From Pseudomonas protegens (lineage in GTDB: Bacteria > Pseudomonadota > Gammaproteobacteria > Pseudomonadales > Pseudomonadaceae): 64,000 bases of DNA. The notes beneath the pieces are model-generated. The model saw nothing but the letters and a program-made list of their open reading frames with translations, searched no databases and was not told the DNA's origin. Numbering within the stretch: position 1 is the stretch's first letter; each line of letters opens with the position of its first letter. Shown here piece by piece: positions 43,771-53,725 of the stretch. The position numbers and the translations under genes were made by a program. The stretch is taken from NCBI RefSeq assembly GCF_003363755.1, contig NZ_CP031396.1, positions 2,604,001 to 2,668,000 of the forward strand, in the 5' to 3' direction.

Positions 43771-45423
43771 TCAGAAGCCTTGAGGCGTGGAGCGGGCAAC
43801 AATGGCGGCTACGTCCAGCCCGCGGGGCAAGGTACCGTAGACCCGACCGCTCTGCCCTCCAAGACGACTGGCGATAAAGGCGTCGCTGACCACCTCGTTA
43901 CCGGCCTCAAGCAGGAGCTTGGCCTGCAGGCCCAAGGCAATGTCCTCGGTCAGTTGGCGGGCGCGGTACTGGATGTCGCCGGTGTCCCTGAAGCTGTCCT
44001 TGAGCGCCGCAATATGCGCCGCCAGACGCTGCTCGCCATGCCCGTCCCCCAGCTCGGCAAACAATACATCGAGTACCCCGGGCTCTTTCGACAAGGCCCG
44101 CAGCACGTCCAGGCATTGCACGTTGCCTGAGCCTTCCCAGGTGGAGTTCACCGGCGCCTCGCGGTACAGCCGCGGCAGGATGCTGTCTTCGACATATCCG
44201 GCGCCTCCCATGCATTCGGCGGCCTCGTTGATCATGGCCGGGGCGCGCTTGCAGATCCAATACTTGCCCACCGCCGTCACTAGCCGAGAGAACTTCGCTT
44301 CCTGGGCATCGTCCTGATGATCCAGGGCTCGTCCCATGCGCATGCTCAAGGCCAGGGCCGCTTCGCTTTCCAAGGCCAGGTCGGCCAGCACGTTCTGCAT
44401 CAGCGGTTGCTCACTGAGCACCCGCCCGCCGACGCGGCGATGGGCACAATGATGGCTGGCCTGGGTCAAGGCCTGGCGCATCAGCGAGCTGGAGCCGACC
44501 ATGCAGTCAAAGCGAGTCATGGCGACCATTTCGATAATGGTGGGTACGCCGCGCCCCTCGTCACCGATCATCCAGGCCAGAGCGCCACGGAACTCCACTT
44601 CGCTGGAAGCATTGGAGAGGTTGCCCAGCTTGTTCTTCAAGCGCTGGATATAGAACTGGTTGCGGCTGTCATCCGGACGATGACGGGGCAGAAGGAAACA
44701 AGTCAGGCCCTTGTCGGTCTGGGCCAGGGTCAGGAAGGCATCGCACATCGGCGCCGAGCAGAACCACTTGTGCCCCACCAGCTCATAAGCCTGCCCCGGT
44801 CCCGGGGCTCCCACCGGATAGGCTCGGGTGGTATTGGCACGAACGTCGGTCCCGCCCTGCTTCTCGGTCATGGCCATGCCAATCGTCAGCCCGGTCTTGT
44901 GCTGCATGCCAACATTACGTGGGTCGTATTGAGTGGCGAGGATCTTCGGCAACCACTGCTCGGCGATGTCCGGCTGCAGTTTCAGCGCCGGCACGCAGGC
45001 AAACGTCATGGTCAACGGGCAACCGCTGCCCGCCTCGGCCTGACTGTGCAGATAGGTCATGGCGGCGCGGGCTACATGAGCCCCCGCTTGTGGGTCGGTC
45101 CAGGGCAGTGAGGTCAGCCCGCCCTCGATGGCCGCCTGCATCAACTGGTGATACGCCGGATGAAACTCCACCAGGTCGATCCGGTGACCAAAGCGGTCGT
45201 GACTGGAAAACACCGGTTTGTTCTGATTGGCCAGGAACCCCGCCTCCATCAGCGGACCACCCGCCAGGGCGCCATAGGCATCGACCCGGGATTCGGCCCA
45301 GCCGGCATCGAAGCGCCGCATCCACTGCTGCAACGGCAGGTCGATCCGATAGAGGTTGGCGCCGTCCAGGGCGGGCGGCTGGTTGGTGACTTCGTGAGTT
45401 TCAGCGAACTGGTGGAGGTTCAT
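43771..45423 (-). CDS. AidB-like acyl-CoA dehydrogenase family protein
   Basis: The 550-residue flavoprotein belongs to the acyl-CoA dehydrogenase superfamily. AMTEKQGGTDVRANTT, GHKWFCSAPMCDAFL and ECMGGAGYVEDSILPRLYREA are typical of the AidB branch, which binds DNA and is linked to alkylation stress in E. coli. The C-terminal extension beyond the dehydrogenase core also matches AidB. The true substrate is unknown. Confidence 0.9.
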   Translation of the reverse strand: MNLHQFAETHEVTNQPPALDGANLYRIDLPLQQWMRRFDAGWAESRVDAYGALAGGPLMEAGFLANQNKPVFSSHDRFGHRIDLVEFHPAYHQLMQAAIEGGLTSLPWTDPQAGAHVARAAMTYLHSQAEAGSGCPLTMTFACVPALKLQPDIAEQWLPKILATQYDPRNVGMQHKTGLTIGMAMTEKQGGTDVRANTTRAYPVGAPGPGQAYELVGHKWFCSAPMCDAFLTLAQTDKGLTCFLLPRHRPDDSRNQFYIQRLKNKLGNLSNASSEVEFRGALAWMIGDEGRGVPTIIEMVAMTRFDCMVGSSSLMRQALTQASHHCAHRRVGGRVLSEQPLMQNVLADLALESEAALALSMRMGRALDHQDDAQEAKFSRLVTAVGKYWICKRAPAMINEAAECMGGAGYVEDSILPRLYREAPVNSTWEGSGNVQCLDVLRALSKEPGVLDVLFAELGDGHGEQRLAAHIAALKDSFRDTGDIQYRARQLTEDIALGLQAKLLLEAGNEVVSDAFIASRLGGQSGRVYGTLPRGLDVAAIVARSTPQGF

Positions 45424-45497
45424 TGCGGGACTCCTTCAGGGTGTGCCAAGACCCCAGTTAAGCACCCGCTCTACCCCGAACAAAGTGGCATATCAGC

Positions 45498-47864
45498 CTA
45501 AATATCGGCACTTTCGCCTTGCTCAACACAAAGTACCCGCTTCAACAGCACCGCTTGCAGTGCCTCGAATTTCACCGGTTTGCCCAGGCAGTCGGCCCCT
45601 GCTGTCGCTGCACAACCTTCAGTACCAGGAGCGCAGGCCAGCAAGATGGGCAGGTGGGCGTATCCGGGCATTGCCTGGGCCTGAAGACGAAATGCCCCCA
45701 GTTGCGCTGCAGTGATCTGGCCATCGATCAGCACCGCGCTGACAAGTTCACGCCCCAGCAGTTGCAGCGCATCGGTGGGACTGCCGACGGTGCGAACTCG
45801 GTACCCCAGCTTGAGCAACATGCCCCGCACCACCAGTTGATCGACGTCGTTATCGTCCATCAGCAGCACGGTACAGTCCTGGGGCGCACGCCGATGAAGG
45901 GCTGTCGGCGCCCGAGGAGTGGGTTCCTGGACATCGAACTCCACCAGCAAGCGGAAACAACTGCCCTGTCCAGGCGTGGACTCATGGGTCAATTGCCCGC
46001 CCAGCAAGTCCACCAATTGCCGGCAGATCGCCAGGCCGATGCCCAATCCGCCATATTCACGCGTCATGGAACCGTCGAGCTGGAAGAAACGCTGGTACAG
46101 CGTCGCCTCGTCCAGATTGACAAAACCTATCCCGCTGTCGATCACCTCAAAGCTCAGGCTCACTCGCTCGGCCGAAACAGACCGGGTGACCACCCGCAAC
46201 ACCACGCCACCGGAATGGGTGAACTTGACGGCATTCTCCAGCAGGCACTCCAGGCAATGGCTGAGCTTGCAGCGATCTCCCTGCAAGCGGTCGGGCAGCC
46301 CGGCACTGAGGTCGACCTGAAAGGACAGGGACTTGGCCGCCGCGCTGGCGCCAAACTGGGTTTGCAGTGCGCTGAGCATCGAACGCAGGCTGAACGGCTG
46401 GCGCTGGGCGCTGAGCTTGCCGGCTTGCAGTTCGGTCAACGTGAGGATGCCGTTGACCATGCGCATCATGTCCCGTGCCGAGCCGGCGGCGGTCTGCTGG
46501 TACTGCTCCATCTCCGGGTCCAGTTCCAGGGTCTGCATCAGCTCAAGCGAGCCGATGACACCGTTCATCGGCGTACGCAACTCGTGGGTCAGGGTAGCCA
46601 GGAACTCATCCTTGAGACGGTTACTGTGAGCCAGTTGCTGGTTCAGCACTTCAAGCTTCTGCCCGGCCTCAAGCAGCGTCTGGGCTTGTTGCTCACGCAT
46701 CGAGTTGATCCGGTCGGCCAGGGCCAGGGATAGCAGCGCCACCTCGATCGCCGAGCCGATCTGGCTGGCGTACATGGTCAGGAATACGTTCGGCAGGTAA
46801 CCCAGCACCATCAAGGTGTTGATCACCCCACCGAACAGAAAGGCCGACCAGGCAATGATGAAATAACGCGCCACCCGCAATCCGCGACACCAGGCGACGA
46901 TCCCCGCCACATAAATCACCACGGTAAACAGCAGCGCCAAGGTGGTTGCCAGGCGCAAGGCCAGGGCGTAGCTGGTCATCAGTGACAAGGCCATGACCAC
47001 TGCGCCGAACGCCATCAGCGCCAGCAGCACCCGGTCAACCCAGGGACTGTGCCGGGAGGTCTGCAGGAAACTGCGGGCGAACTGACTGCCGAACAGCCCC
47101 GCGGCGCCGATGAAGAATGGCGTCGCCGCATTGGCCCACCACGGACTGTTGGGCCAGAAGTACTCCACTGCGGCACCGTTGACCGACAGTTGATAAAGAC
47201 CGAACGAAGCGATGTAGACGATGTAGTAGAGGTAGCTGGTGTCACGCACGCTGAGATAGATGAACAGGTTGTACACCAGCATGCCCAGCAACACCCCGTA
47301 GATCAGCCCCAGCACGTAGAGCCGCACTGGCTGCGCCTCAAGGTAGGCAGTGGTGGACCAGAGGCTCAGCGGCGCCTGGATCGAACCTTCACTGGCCAGG
47401 CGCAAATAGACAGTCTTGTGCTCATGGGGGGAGAAATTCAGGTTGAACAGGTAATTGTTCTGGCGAATCTGTCGGCTGTCGAATGGCAAGGCATCGCCGG
47501 TGCGCTCCGCCAGACGAAAGCCACCGGCTTCATCGGGGACGTACAGATCCAGGTGATCCAGGGGCGGATAGGCCAGTTCCAGCAACCAGCTGCGCTGTGC
47601 CGTGGGATTGCCGGGGCGGTATTGAAGGTCGATCTTCAGCCAGAAGGCCGAACGTGAGTAACCGGCATTGAGGGTGTCTTTATCGTGGGGTTTGAAGTGC
47701 TCAGCCAAGGGCCCCGAACTGACATCGGCAATGGTTGCTTCGCCACCCGCGTCTTCGAATACTTGCATCACTCGGCCCAAAGGCAAGCGTTGAGTGAACT
47801 CGTCGAACTCGACGGCGCCAGCCAGCATCGGCAAGCTCAACAGCAACATCAGCAAATAGCGCAT
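45498..47864 (-). CDS. ladS: Hybrid sensor histidine kinase LadS
   Basis: The 788-residue protein has a signal peptide (1-17), a periplasmic 7TMR-DISMED2 sensor (about 25-150) and seven membrane helices (7TMR-DISM, about 180-385). HisKA carries the phospho-His in LTHELRTPMNG. HATPase has LLENAVKFT, DSGIGF and GGLGIGLAI, and a C-terminal receiver starts at LLMDDND. In P. aeruginosa LadS promotes Gac signalling and hence RsmY/RsmZ expression. The neighbours thiD-thiE-hemL on one side and acyl-CoA dehydrogenase on the other match the arrangement I recall there. The receiver keeps the Asp of VLIDGQ and the Lys of LGKPV but has LLACAP where a Thr/Ser is usual. Confidence 0.92.
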   Translation of the reverse strand: MRYLLMLLLSLPMLAGAVEFDEFTQRLPLGRVMQVFEDAGGEATIADVSSGPLAEHFKPHDKDTLNAGYSRSAFWLKIDLQYRPGNPTAQRSWLLELAYPPLDHLDLYVPDEAGGFRLAERTGDALPFDSRQIRQNNYLFNLNFSPHEHKTVYLRLASEGSIQAPLSLWSTTAYLEAQPVRLYVLGLIYGVLLGMLVYNLFIYLSVRDTSYLYYIVYIASFGLYQLSVNGAAVEYFWPNSPWWANAATPFFIGAAGLFGSQFARSFLQTSRHSPWVDRVLLALMAFGAVVMALSLMTSYALALRLATTLALLFTVVIYVAGIVAWCRGLRVARYFIIAWSAFLFGGVINTLMVLGYLPNVFLTMYASQIGSAIEVALLSLALADRINSMREQQAQTLLEAGQKLEVLNQQLAHSNRLKDEFLATLTHELRTPMNGVIGSLELMQTLELDPEMEQYQQTAAGSARDMMRMVNGILTLTELQAGKLSAQRQPFSLRSMLSALQTQFGASAAAKSLSFQVDLSAGLPDRLQGDRCKLSHCLECLLENAVKFTHSGGVVLRVVTRSVSAERVSLSFEVIDSGIGFVNLDEATLYQRFFQLDGSMTREYGGLGIGLAICRQLVDLLGGQLTHESTPGQGSCFRLLVEFDVQEPTPRAPTALHRRAPQDCTVLLMDDNDVDQLVVRGMLLKLGYRVRTVGSPTDALQLLGRELVSAVLIDGQITAAQLGAFRLQAQAMPGYAHLPILLACAPGTEGCAATAGADCLGKPVKFEALQAVLLKRVLCVEQGESADI

Positions 47865-48155
47865 TAAAGCCCCAGCGTGGCTTGTCCGGTGGTGTCAGGA
47901 AGTCCCCCATTTCCCTTGAGCAGACGCAAGACCGGCATGACCTGTTATTGGTTTGAATGCACTCTAGCATAGCCGTTGATGGCCAATGAACACCATTGAA
48001 AATTTTAGTCTAAAGGCTCTAGAACGGGCCTTTCAGCGCAATCCAGCGAGCTAGAGCTGTTGCATCGGTCAAGAAGATCGAACACGGCAAAGCGACAACT
48101 TCCATTGCGCACCAGGCGCCGCGAAAAAAAGCGTTTGGTGGTAAGCTCGCCGCCC

Positions 48156-48953
48156 ATGAATATCTACAGCTCTCGCCCCGTTGTCCTCTGTCTCTCCGGC
48201 CACGACCCCAGTGGTGGCGCCGGCTTGCAGGCAGATATCGAAGCCCTGCTGGCTCAGGGTTGTCACGCAGCTCCGGCTGTCACCGCCCTGACCGTGCAAG
48301 ACACGGTCAACGTCAGCGATTTCCGCGTTCTGGATCGCGAGTGGGTATTGGCCCAGGCCAATGCCGTGCTCAACGACTCCACTGTCGCCGCGGTCAAGCT
48401 GGGCATGCTGGGCTCCCTGGAGATGGTCGACACCGTGGTCGAACTGCTCCAGGCACACCCACACCTGCCCCTGGTGTGCGACCCGGTGCTGCGCGCCGGC
48501 GGCGGTGGCCGCCTGGGCAAGGATGAAGTGGGCTACGCCATGCGCGAACGCCTGCTGCCCCTGGCCACCATTGCCACTCCCAACCTTCCCGAAGCCCGAA
48601 TTCTTGCGGAACTGCCCGAAGGCAGCGCCGACCAATGCGCCGAAAAACTCCTGCCGTTCGTCAAGCACCTGCTGATCACCGGCGGCCATGGCGATGAACA
48701 CGAAGTGCACAATCGCCTGTACAGCCGTGACGGCCTGCGCGAGACCTACACCTGCCAGCGTCTGCCAGGCAGCTACCACGGCTCCGGCTGCACCCTGGCC
48801 AGTGCCCTGGCCGGACGTCTGGCCCAAGGCGAACATCTGGCCAGCGCCGTAAAGTCGGCCCTGGACTACACCTGGCGCACCCTGCGCGACGCCGAGCAAC
48901 TGGGCCGCGGCCAGTTTGTCCCGCGCCGCTTGCCGTTGGATTTCTGCTCGTAA
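48156..48953 (+). CDS. thiD: Hydroxymethylpyrimidine/phosphomethylpyrimidine kinase
   Basis: The 265-residue ribokinase-family enzyme phosphorylates HMP and HMP-P for thiamin synthesis. It carries SGHDPSGGAGLQADIEA, VCDPVLRAGGGG and the catalytic anion-hole GSGCTLASALAG. ATG at 48156 is chosen because the conserved N-terminus starts there; earlier in-frame starts encode an unrelated basic stretch. No TPP riboswitch is visible upstream. It lies 18 bp before thiE. Confidence 0.95.
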   Translation: MNIYSSRPVVLCLSGHDPSGGAGLQADIEALLAQGCHAAPAVTALTVQDTVNVSDFRVLDREWVLAQANAVLNDSTVAAVKLGMLGSLEMVDTVVELLQAHPHLPLVCDPVLRAGGGGRLGKDEVGYAMRERLLPLATIATPNLPEARILAELPEGSADQCAEKLLPFVKHLLITGGHGDEHEVHNRLYSRDGLRETYTCQRLPGSYHGSGCTLASALAGRLAQGEHLASAVKSALDYTWRTLRDAEQLGRGQFVPRRLPLDFCS

Positions 48954-48971
48954 TGTCATGAGGCCCGCTCA

Positions 48972-49595
48972 ATGAAACTACGTGGTCTGTACGCCATCAC
49001 CGACAGCCAGCTGTTGGCCGGCAAGTTCCTGAAGTACGTGGAGGCAGCGCTGGAAGGCGGCGTCACCCTGTTGCAGTACCGCGATAAAAGCGATGACCAG
49101 GCCCGCCGTCTGCGGGAAGCCGAAACCCTGCTGAACCTGTGCGAGCGCTACAAGACCCGCCTGATCATCAACGATGACGCCGAGCTGGCGGCACGCATCG
49201 GTGCCGGCGTGCACCTGGGCCAGAGCGACGGTCCCCTGACGCCGGCCCGCGCCCTGCTGGGGCGCCAGGCCATTATCGGTTCGACCTGCCACGACCAATT
49301 GCCACTGGCCGAGCAAGCCGCGAAGGAAGGCGCCAGCTATGTCGCCTTCGGCCGCTTTTTCAATTCCACCACCAAACCCGGCGCGCCCACGGCCAGCCTG
49401 GAGTTGCTGGATCAGGCCCGGGCCAGCCTGCATCTGCCGATCTGCGTGATTGGCGGCATCACCCTGGAAAACGCCGCTCCCCTGGTGAACCACGGCGCCG
49501 ACCTGCTGGCGGTGGTTCACGGCCTGTTCGGCGCCGATAGCGCCGACGAAGTGACCCGTCGCGCCCGCGCCTTCAACGCCCTATTCAACAGCTGA
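48972..49595 (+). CDS. thiE: Thiamin-phosphate synthase
   Basis: The 207-residue TIM-barrel enzyme joins HMP-PP and thiazole phosphate. It has [34 protein letters not shown] and [10 protein letters not shown], all family segments for pyrophosphate and substrate binding. ATG at 48972 follows GAGGCCCGCTCA and is 18 bp after thiD. Confidence 0.96.
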   Translation: MKLRGLYAITDSQLLAGKFLKYVEAALEGGVTLLQYRDKSDDQARRLREAETLLNLCERYKTRLIINDDAELAARIGAGVHLGQSDGPLTPARALLGRQAIIGSTCHDQLPLAEQAAKEGASYVAFGRFFNSTTKPGAPTASLELLDQARASLHLPICVIGGITLENAAPLVNHGADLLAVVHGLFGADSADEVTRRARAFNALFNS

Positions 49596-49613
49596 TTTTT
49601 TGAGAGCCCGATC

Positions 49614-50897
49614 ATGTCCCGTTCCGAAACCCTGTTTGCCGACGCCCAGAAACACATCCCTGGTGGCGTCAACTCGCCGGTCCGCGCCTTCAAGAGCGTG
49701 GGCGGCACCCCGCTGTTCTTCAAGCACGCCGAAGGTGCCTACGTCACTGACGAAGACGACAAGCGCTATGTCGACTATGTCGGGTCCTGGGGCCCGATGA
49801 TTCTCGGCCACAGTCACCCGGACGTGCTGGACGCGGTACGCAAGCAGCTGGAGCATGGCCTGTCCTACGGCGCCCCGACTGCCATGGAAACCGAAATGGC
49901 CGATCTGGTGTGCTCCATCGTTCCCTCCATGGAAATGGTGCGCATGGTCAGCTCCGGCACTGAAGCCACCATGAGCGCGATTCGCCTGGCCCGTGGCTTT
50001 ACCGGCCGCGACAGCATCATCAAGTTCGAAGGCTGCTACCACGGGCATTCCGACAGCCTGCTGGTCAAGGCCGGTTCCGGCGCCCTGACTCAAGGCGTAC
50101 CCAGCTCTGCCGGTGTACCTGCAGCTTTCGCCAAACACACGCTGACCCTGCCCTTCAACGACATCGCTGCAGTGGAAAAAATGCTGGCGGAAGTGGGCCA
50201 GGAAGTGGCCTGCATCATCGTCGAACCTGTGGCCGGCAACATGAACTGTGTGCCGCCGGCACCGGGCTTCCTCGAGGGGCTGCGCACTCTTTGCGACCAA
50301 CACGGCGTAGTGCTGATCTTCGACGAAGTGATGACCGGCTTTCGTGTCGCTTTAGGCGGCGCCCAGGCCCATTACGGCGTGACTCCAGACCTGTCCACCT
50401 TCGGCAAGATCATCGGCGGCGGCATGCCAGTGGGCTGCTTCGGCGGCAAACGCAAGATCATGGAACACATTGCGCCCCTGGGTCCGGTCTACCAGGCCGG
50501 CACCCTGTCCGGTAACCCACTGGCCATGGCTGCCGGCCTGACCACCCTGCGCCTGATCAGCCGCCCGGGCTTCCACGCCGAACTGAGCGACTACACCAGC
50601 CGCCTGCTCGAAGGCTTGCAGCAACGCGCCGATGCCGCAGGCATTCCGTTCGTCACCACTCAGGCGGGCGGCATGTTCGGCCTGTACTTCAGTGGCGCCG
50701 ACGATATCGTCACCTTTGACGATGTGATGGCCAGCGATGCCAACCTGTTCAAGCGCTTCTTCCACCTGATGCTGGAAGGCGGCGTGTACCTGGCGCCAAG
50801 TGCCTTTGAGGCCGGTTTCACCTCGATCGCCCACGGCGAGACTGAGCTGCAACTGACCCTGGATGCAGCAGAGCGCGCATTTGCCGCCCTGAAATAA
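49614..50897 (+). CDS. hemL: Glutamate-1-semialdehyde 2,1-aminomutase
   Basis: The 427-residue PLP enzyme makes 5-aminolevulinate from glutamate-1-semialdehyde in tetrapyrrole synthesis. The Schiff-base lysine is K265 ([12 protein letters not shown]), the same number as in E. coli. [11 protein letters not shown] supplies the PLP aspartate. The gene is 18 bp after thiE in a thiD-thiE-hemL unit. Confidence 0.97.
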   Translation: MSRSETLFADAQKHIPGGVNSPVRAFKSVGGTPLFFKHAEGAYVTDEDDKRYVDYVGSWGPMILGHSHPDVLDAVRKQLEHGLSYGAPTAMETEMADLVCSIVPSMEMVRMVSSGTEATMSAIRLARGFTGRDSIIKFEGCYHGHSDSLLVKAGSGALTQGVPSSAGVPAAFAKHTLTLPFNDIAAVEKMLAEVGQEVACIIVEPVAGNMNCVPPAPGFLEGLRTLCDQHGVVLIFDEVMTGFRVALGGAQAHYGVTPDLSTFGKIIGGGMPVGCFGGKRKIMEHIAPLGPVYQAGTLSGNPLAMAAGLTTLRLISRPGFHAELSDYTSRLLEGLQQRADAAGIPFVTTQAGGMFGLYFSGADDIVTFDDVMASDANLFKRFFHLMLEGGVYLAPSAFEAGFTSIAHGETELQLTLDAAERAFAALK

Positions 50898-50907
50898 GCG
50901 CTACATG

Positions 50908-50934
50908 GCTGGCATGGTGACCGACCATGCCAGC
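50908..50934 (+). terminator. Hairpin after hemL
   Basis: A perfect 11-bp stem GCTGGCATGGT/ACCATGCCAGC with a five-base loop begins 10 bp after the hemL stop. The following sequence is only moderately T-rich, so termination is likely but not certain. Confidence 0.65.
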
Positions 50935-51118
50935 TTCGTGCTTTACTCGAACTTTCCCTTGGCAAAGGGGGAAATACGCGGCAAACCAGCGGATATCGCG
51001 GCCACGCAGCAGAAAAACGAGTAAAGACTTTGTAAGGTTGGCCCTGCTTATTTCATAATGCGCGCTTATTGGACCCCCTCGCCGGGTCCGCGCGCCCCTC
51101 AGAGGTAAGTCGATTCCC

Positions 51119-51673
51119 ATGAACCGCACCGGCCGCGCCCTGACATTGGGCTGCCTGTTGCTCCTTCAGCCCCTGCTCGCGCACGCACAAGCAGGCGGCA
51201 ACTCGTTGTTGATCCCAGCGATGGGTCGCTGCACCCTCGATCCCCAGGCACAGGAACAGGCCGAGGCGCTAGCCGCGTGCCAGAAAGCCGCCGATGAAGG
51301 GGATGCACAGGCGCAATACGAGTTGGGTGAGTTCTACTACGAGGGTAAAGGCGCGCCGCAGGACCTCAATCAAGCCCTGAGCTATTTCGAAAAGGCCTCG
51401 TTGCAAGGCCATGCCCAGGCGCAGTTCAAGCTCGGCACCATGTTCTTCCACGGCGAAGGCGTGCCGGCCAACAACGTTCAAGCCTACATCGTGCTGAAGA
51501 TGGCTGCGGTCAATGGTGCCGAAGACGCCCTGGACACCGCCGACGAAGTCGCCGAGCACATGCAGCGTGACGAACTGGAAGTTGCGACCCAGGTGCTGGG
51601 GCAGATCTTCCGTAAATACCTGATGGAACTGCAAAGCGCCGATGGGCGTTCGCCTTTCTCGCCCCTGCCGTAA
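51119..51673 (+). CDS. Exported Sel1-like/TPR repeat protein
   Basis: The 184-residue protein has a signal peptide (cleavage near AHA-QA, residue 23) and two or more Sel1-type repeats (AQAQYELGEFYYEGKGAPQD and AQAQFKLGTMFFHGEGVPAN, about residues 62-130). It is probably periplasmic and a protein-interaction scaffold; no partner is known. Confidence 0.85.
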   Translation: MNRTGRALTLGCLLLLQPLLAHAQAGGNSLLIPAMGRCTLDPQAQEQAEALAACQKAADEGDAQAQYELGEFYYEGKGAPQDLNQALSYFEKASLQGHAQAQFKLGTMFFHGEGVPANNVQAYIVLKMAAVNGAEDALDTADEVAEHMQRDELEVATQVLGQIFRKYLMELQSADGRSPFSPLP

Positions 51674-51720
51674 CCGCTTCGCGCCACTCACCGGCAAACT
51701 GGCGCCTACGCAAACCAGGC

Positions 51721-52047
51721 TTACTTTTCGGGCATTGGCATGGGAAACGGCATGACGTTGCTTACGCCACGAGCCTCGCTGATCTTCGGTGTGCCTAGGC
51801 GCTCCACTTCGTCGATGCGCACAATCGAATGCATCGGCACAAAACTGCGCACAACGCCTTCGAACTGAGCCTTGAGTTTTTCTTCGCTCGGATCGACGAC
51901 CACTTGCGTGCGCTCGCCAAAGACGAACTCTTCCACTTCCAGAAAGCCCCACAGATCACTTTGATAGATCTGCTTGGCGTACATTTCGAACACCTGGCCC
52001 TGGTTGAGAAAAATCACCTTATAGATTGGGGCTTCACGTTTGGTCAT
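51721..52047 (-). CDS. DUF1820-family protein
   Basis: The 108-residue cytoplasmic protein opens MTKREAPIYKVIFLNQGQV and contains FLEVEEFVFGERTQVVVDPS, a small beta-rich fold. ATG at 52047 is chosen over an in-frame start six codons upstream because the conserved sequence begins there. It is divergent from miaB. Its function is unknown. Confidence 0.85.
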   Translation of the reverse strand: MTKREAPIYKVIFLNQGQVFEMYAKQIYQSDLWGFLEVEEFVFGERTQVVVDPSEEKLKAQFEGVVRSFVPMHSIVRIDEVERLGTPKISEARGVSNVMPFPMPMPEK

Positions 52048-52181
52048 GGTGGGCGGGCAACACATCGGGGGACAAAAATAGGGCGCGAACTATAGCATAG
52101 CTACCCGATGCACAACGCTAGGAACCTGTAGGTATGGCCCCTATAATGCGCGGTTCTTTGAATCACGTGAGACCGAGGTCC

Positions 52182-53510
52182 ATGGCCAAGAAGCTTTACA
52201 TCGAAACCCACGGTTGCCAGATGAACGAGTACGACAGCTCGCGCATGGTAGACCTACTGGGTGAACATCAGGCCCTGGAAGTCACCGCCCGCGCCGAAGA
52301 CGCTGACGTCATCCTGCTCAACACCTGCTCCATTCGCGAGCGCGCCCAGGACCGGGTGTACTCGCAACTGGGGCGCTGGCGCGAGCTGAAGCTGGCCAAC
52401 CCGGACATGGTGATCGCCGTCGGTGGCTGCGTGGCCAGTCAGGAAGGCGCGGCCATCCGTGATCGAGCGCCCTACGTGGACGTGGTCTTCGGCCCGCAGA
52501 CGCTGCACCGCCTGCCGGAAATGATCGACGTCGCTCGCGCCACCAAGCTGCCGCAAGTGGATGTCTCATTCCCGGAAATCGAAAAGTTCGACCACCTGCC
52601 CGAGCCGCGCATCGACGGCCCCAGCGCCTATGTGTCGGTGATGGAAGGCTGCAGCAAGTACTGCACGTTCTGCGTAGTGCCTTACACCCGCGGCGAAGAA
52701 GTCAGCCGGCCATTTGACGACGTGATCGCCGAGATCATCCACCTGGCGGAAAACGGTGTGCGTGAAGTCACCTTGCTGGGCCAGAACGTCAACGGCTACC
52801 GGGGGCAGACCCACGACGGGCGCATGGCGGACCTGGCCGAGTTGATCCGCGTAGTCGCCGCTGTCGATGGTATCGAACGAATTCGCTACACCACCTCGCA
52901 CCCCCTGGAGTTCTCCGACAGCCTGATCCAGGCTCATGCCGAAGTACCAGAGCTGGTTAAACACCTGCACCTGCCGGTGCAATCGGGCTCGGACCGCATT
53001 CTGGCGGCGATGAAACGCAATCACACAGCTTTGGAATACAAGTCCAAGCTGCGCAAGCTACGGGCGGCAGTCCCGGGAATCTGCATCAGCTCGGACTTTA
53101 TCGTCGGCTTCCCCGGCGAGACGGAGAAAGACTTCCAGCAGACCATGAAGCTGATCGAGGACGTAGGCTTCGACTTCTCCTACTCCTTTATCTACAGCCA
53201 GCGCCCAGGTACCCCGGCTGCAGACCTCGCCGACGACACACCCGAAGCGCTGAAGAAGGAGCGTCTGAACGCACTGCAGCATCGCCTGAACCAGCAAGGA
53301 TTCGAGATCAGCCGACAAATGGTCGGCTCGACCCAACGCATTCTGGTCACCGATTACTCCAAGAAAGACCCTGGCGAATTGCAGGGCCGTACCGAGAACA
53401 ACCGGATCGTCAACTTCCGTTGCGACAATCCCACACTGATCGGCCAGTTCGCCGACGTGCACATCGATTCGGCGCAGCCCCATTCGCTGCGCGGCTCGCT
53501 GTTATCGTAA
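52182..53510 (+). CDS. miaB: tRNA-2-methylthio-N6-dimethylallyladenosine synthase
   Basis: The 442-residue radical-SAM methylthiotransferase modifies i6A37 of tRNAs. Auxiliary-cluster cysteines are C12, C49 and C83; the radical-SAM CxxxCxxC is C157, C161 and C164, identical in number to E. coli. The C-terminal TRAM domain is about 377-440. ATG at 52182 follows GACCGAGG; a -10-like TATAAT lies 35 bp upstream (52142-52147). Confidence 0.97.
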   Translation: MAKKLYIETHGCQMNEYDSSRMVDLLGEHQALEVTARAEDADVILLNTCSIRERAQDRVYSQLGRWRELKLANPDMVIAVGGCVASQEGAAIRDRAPYVDVVFGPQTLHRLPEMIDVARATKLPQVDVSFPEIEKFDHLPEPRIDGPSAYVSVMEGCSKYCTFCVVPYTRGEEVSRPFDDVIAEIIHLAENGVREVTLLGQNVNGYRGQTHDGRMADLAELIRVVAAVDGIERIRYTTSHPLEFSDSLIQAHAEVPELVKHLHLPVQSGSDRILAAMKRNHTALEYKSKLRKLRAAVPGICISSDFIVGFPGETEKDFQQTMKLIEDVGFDFSYSFIYSQRPGTPAADLADDTPEALKKERLNALQHRLNQQGFEISRQMVGSTQRILVTDYSKKDPGELQGRTENNRIVNFRCDNPTLIGQFADVHIDSAQPHSLRGSLLS

Positions 53511-53521
53511 GCACTGACTTG

Positions 53522-53619
53522 TGTAGGAACGGGCTTGTGCAGGAGCGGGCTTGTGCAGGAGCGGGCTTACCGGCGAAGAAACCTTCAAGAGCACCTTCGC
53601 CGGCAAGCCGACTCCTACA
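53522..53619. repeat. REP doublet with a triplicated 16-bp arm
   Basis: The left REP arm is preceded by tandem copies of a 16-bp unit: TGTAGGAACGGGCTTG, TGCAGGAGCGGGCTTG and TGCAGGAGCGGGCTTA (53522-53569), running into CCGGCGAAG. The inverted right arm TTCGCCGGCAAGCCGACTCC ends at 53619. It lies between miaB and phoH. Confidence 0.75.
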
Positions 53620-53725
53620 AAGAAAGCATCACCGGCCATTGCACCGCATAAGAGCTTTCGCACCCAGGCCGCTGGCGTTATCCTTGAATTCATCTTAATT
53701 GCCGTTGGGCGGCTAAAAAACGACC

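Noticed and set aside
47865..48155. TPP riboswitch before thiD
   Set aside because: No thi-box core (CTGAGA and the ACC...GATCTGG-type half) could be found upstream of thiD on the plus strand.
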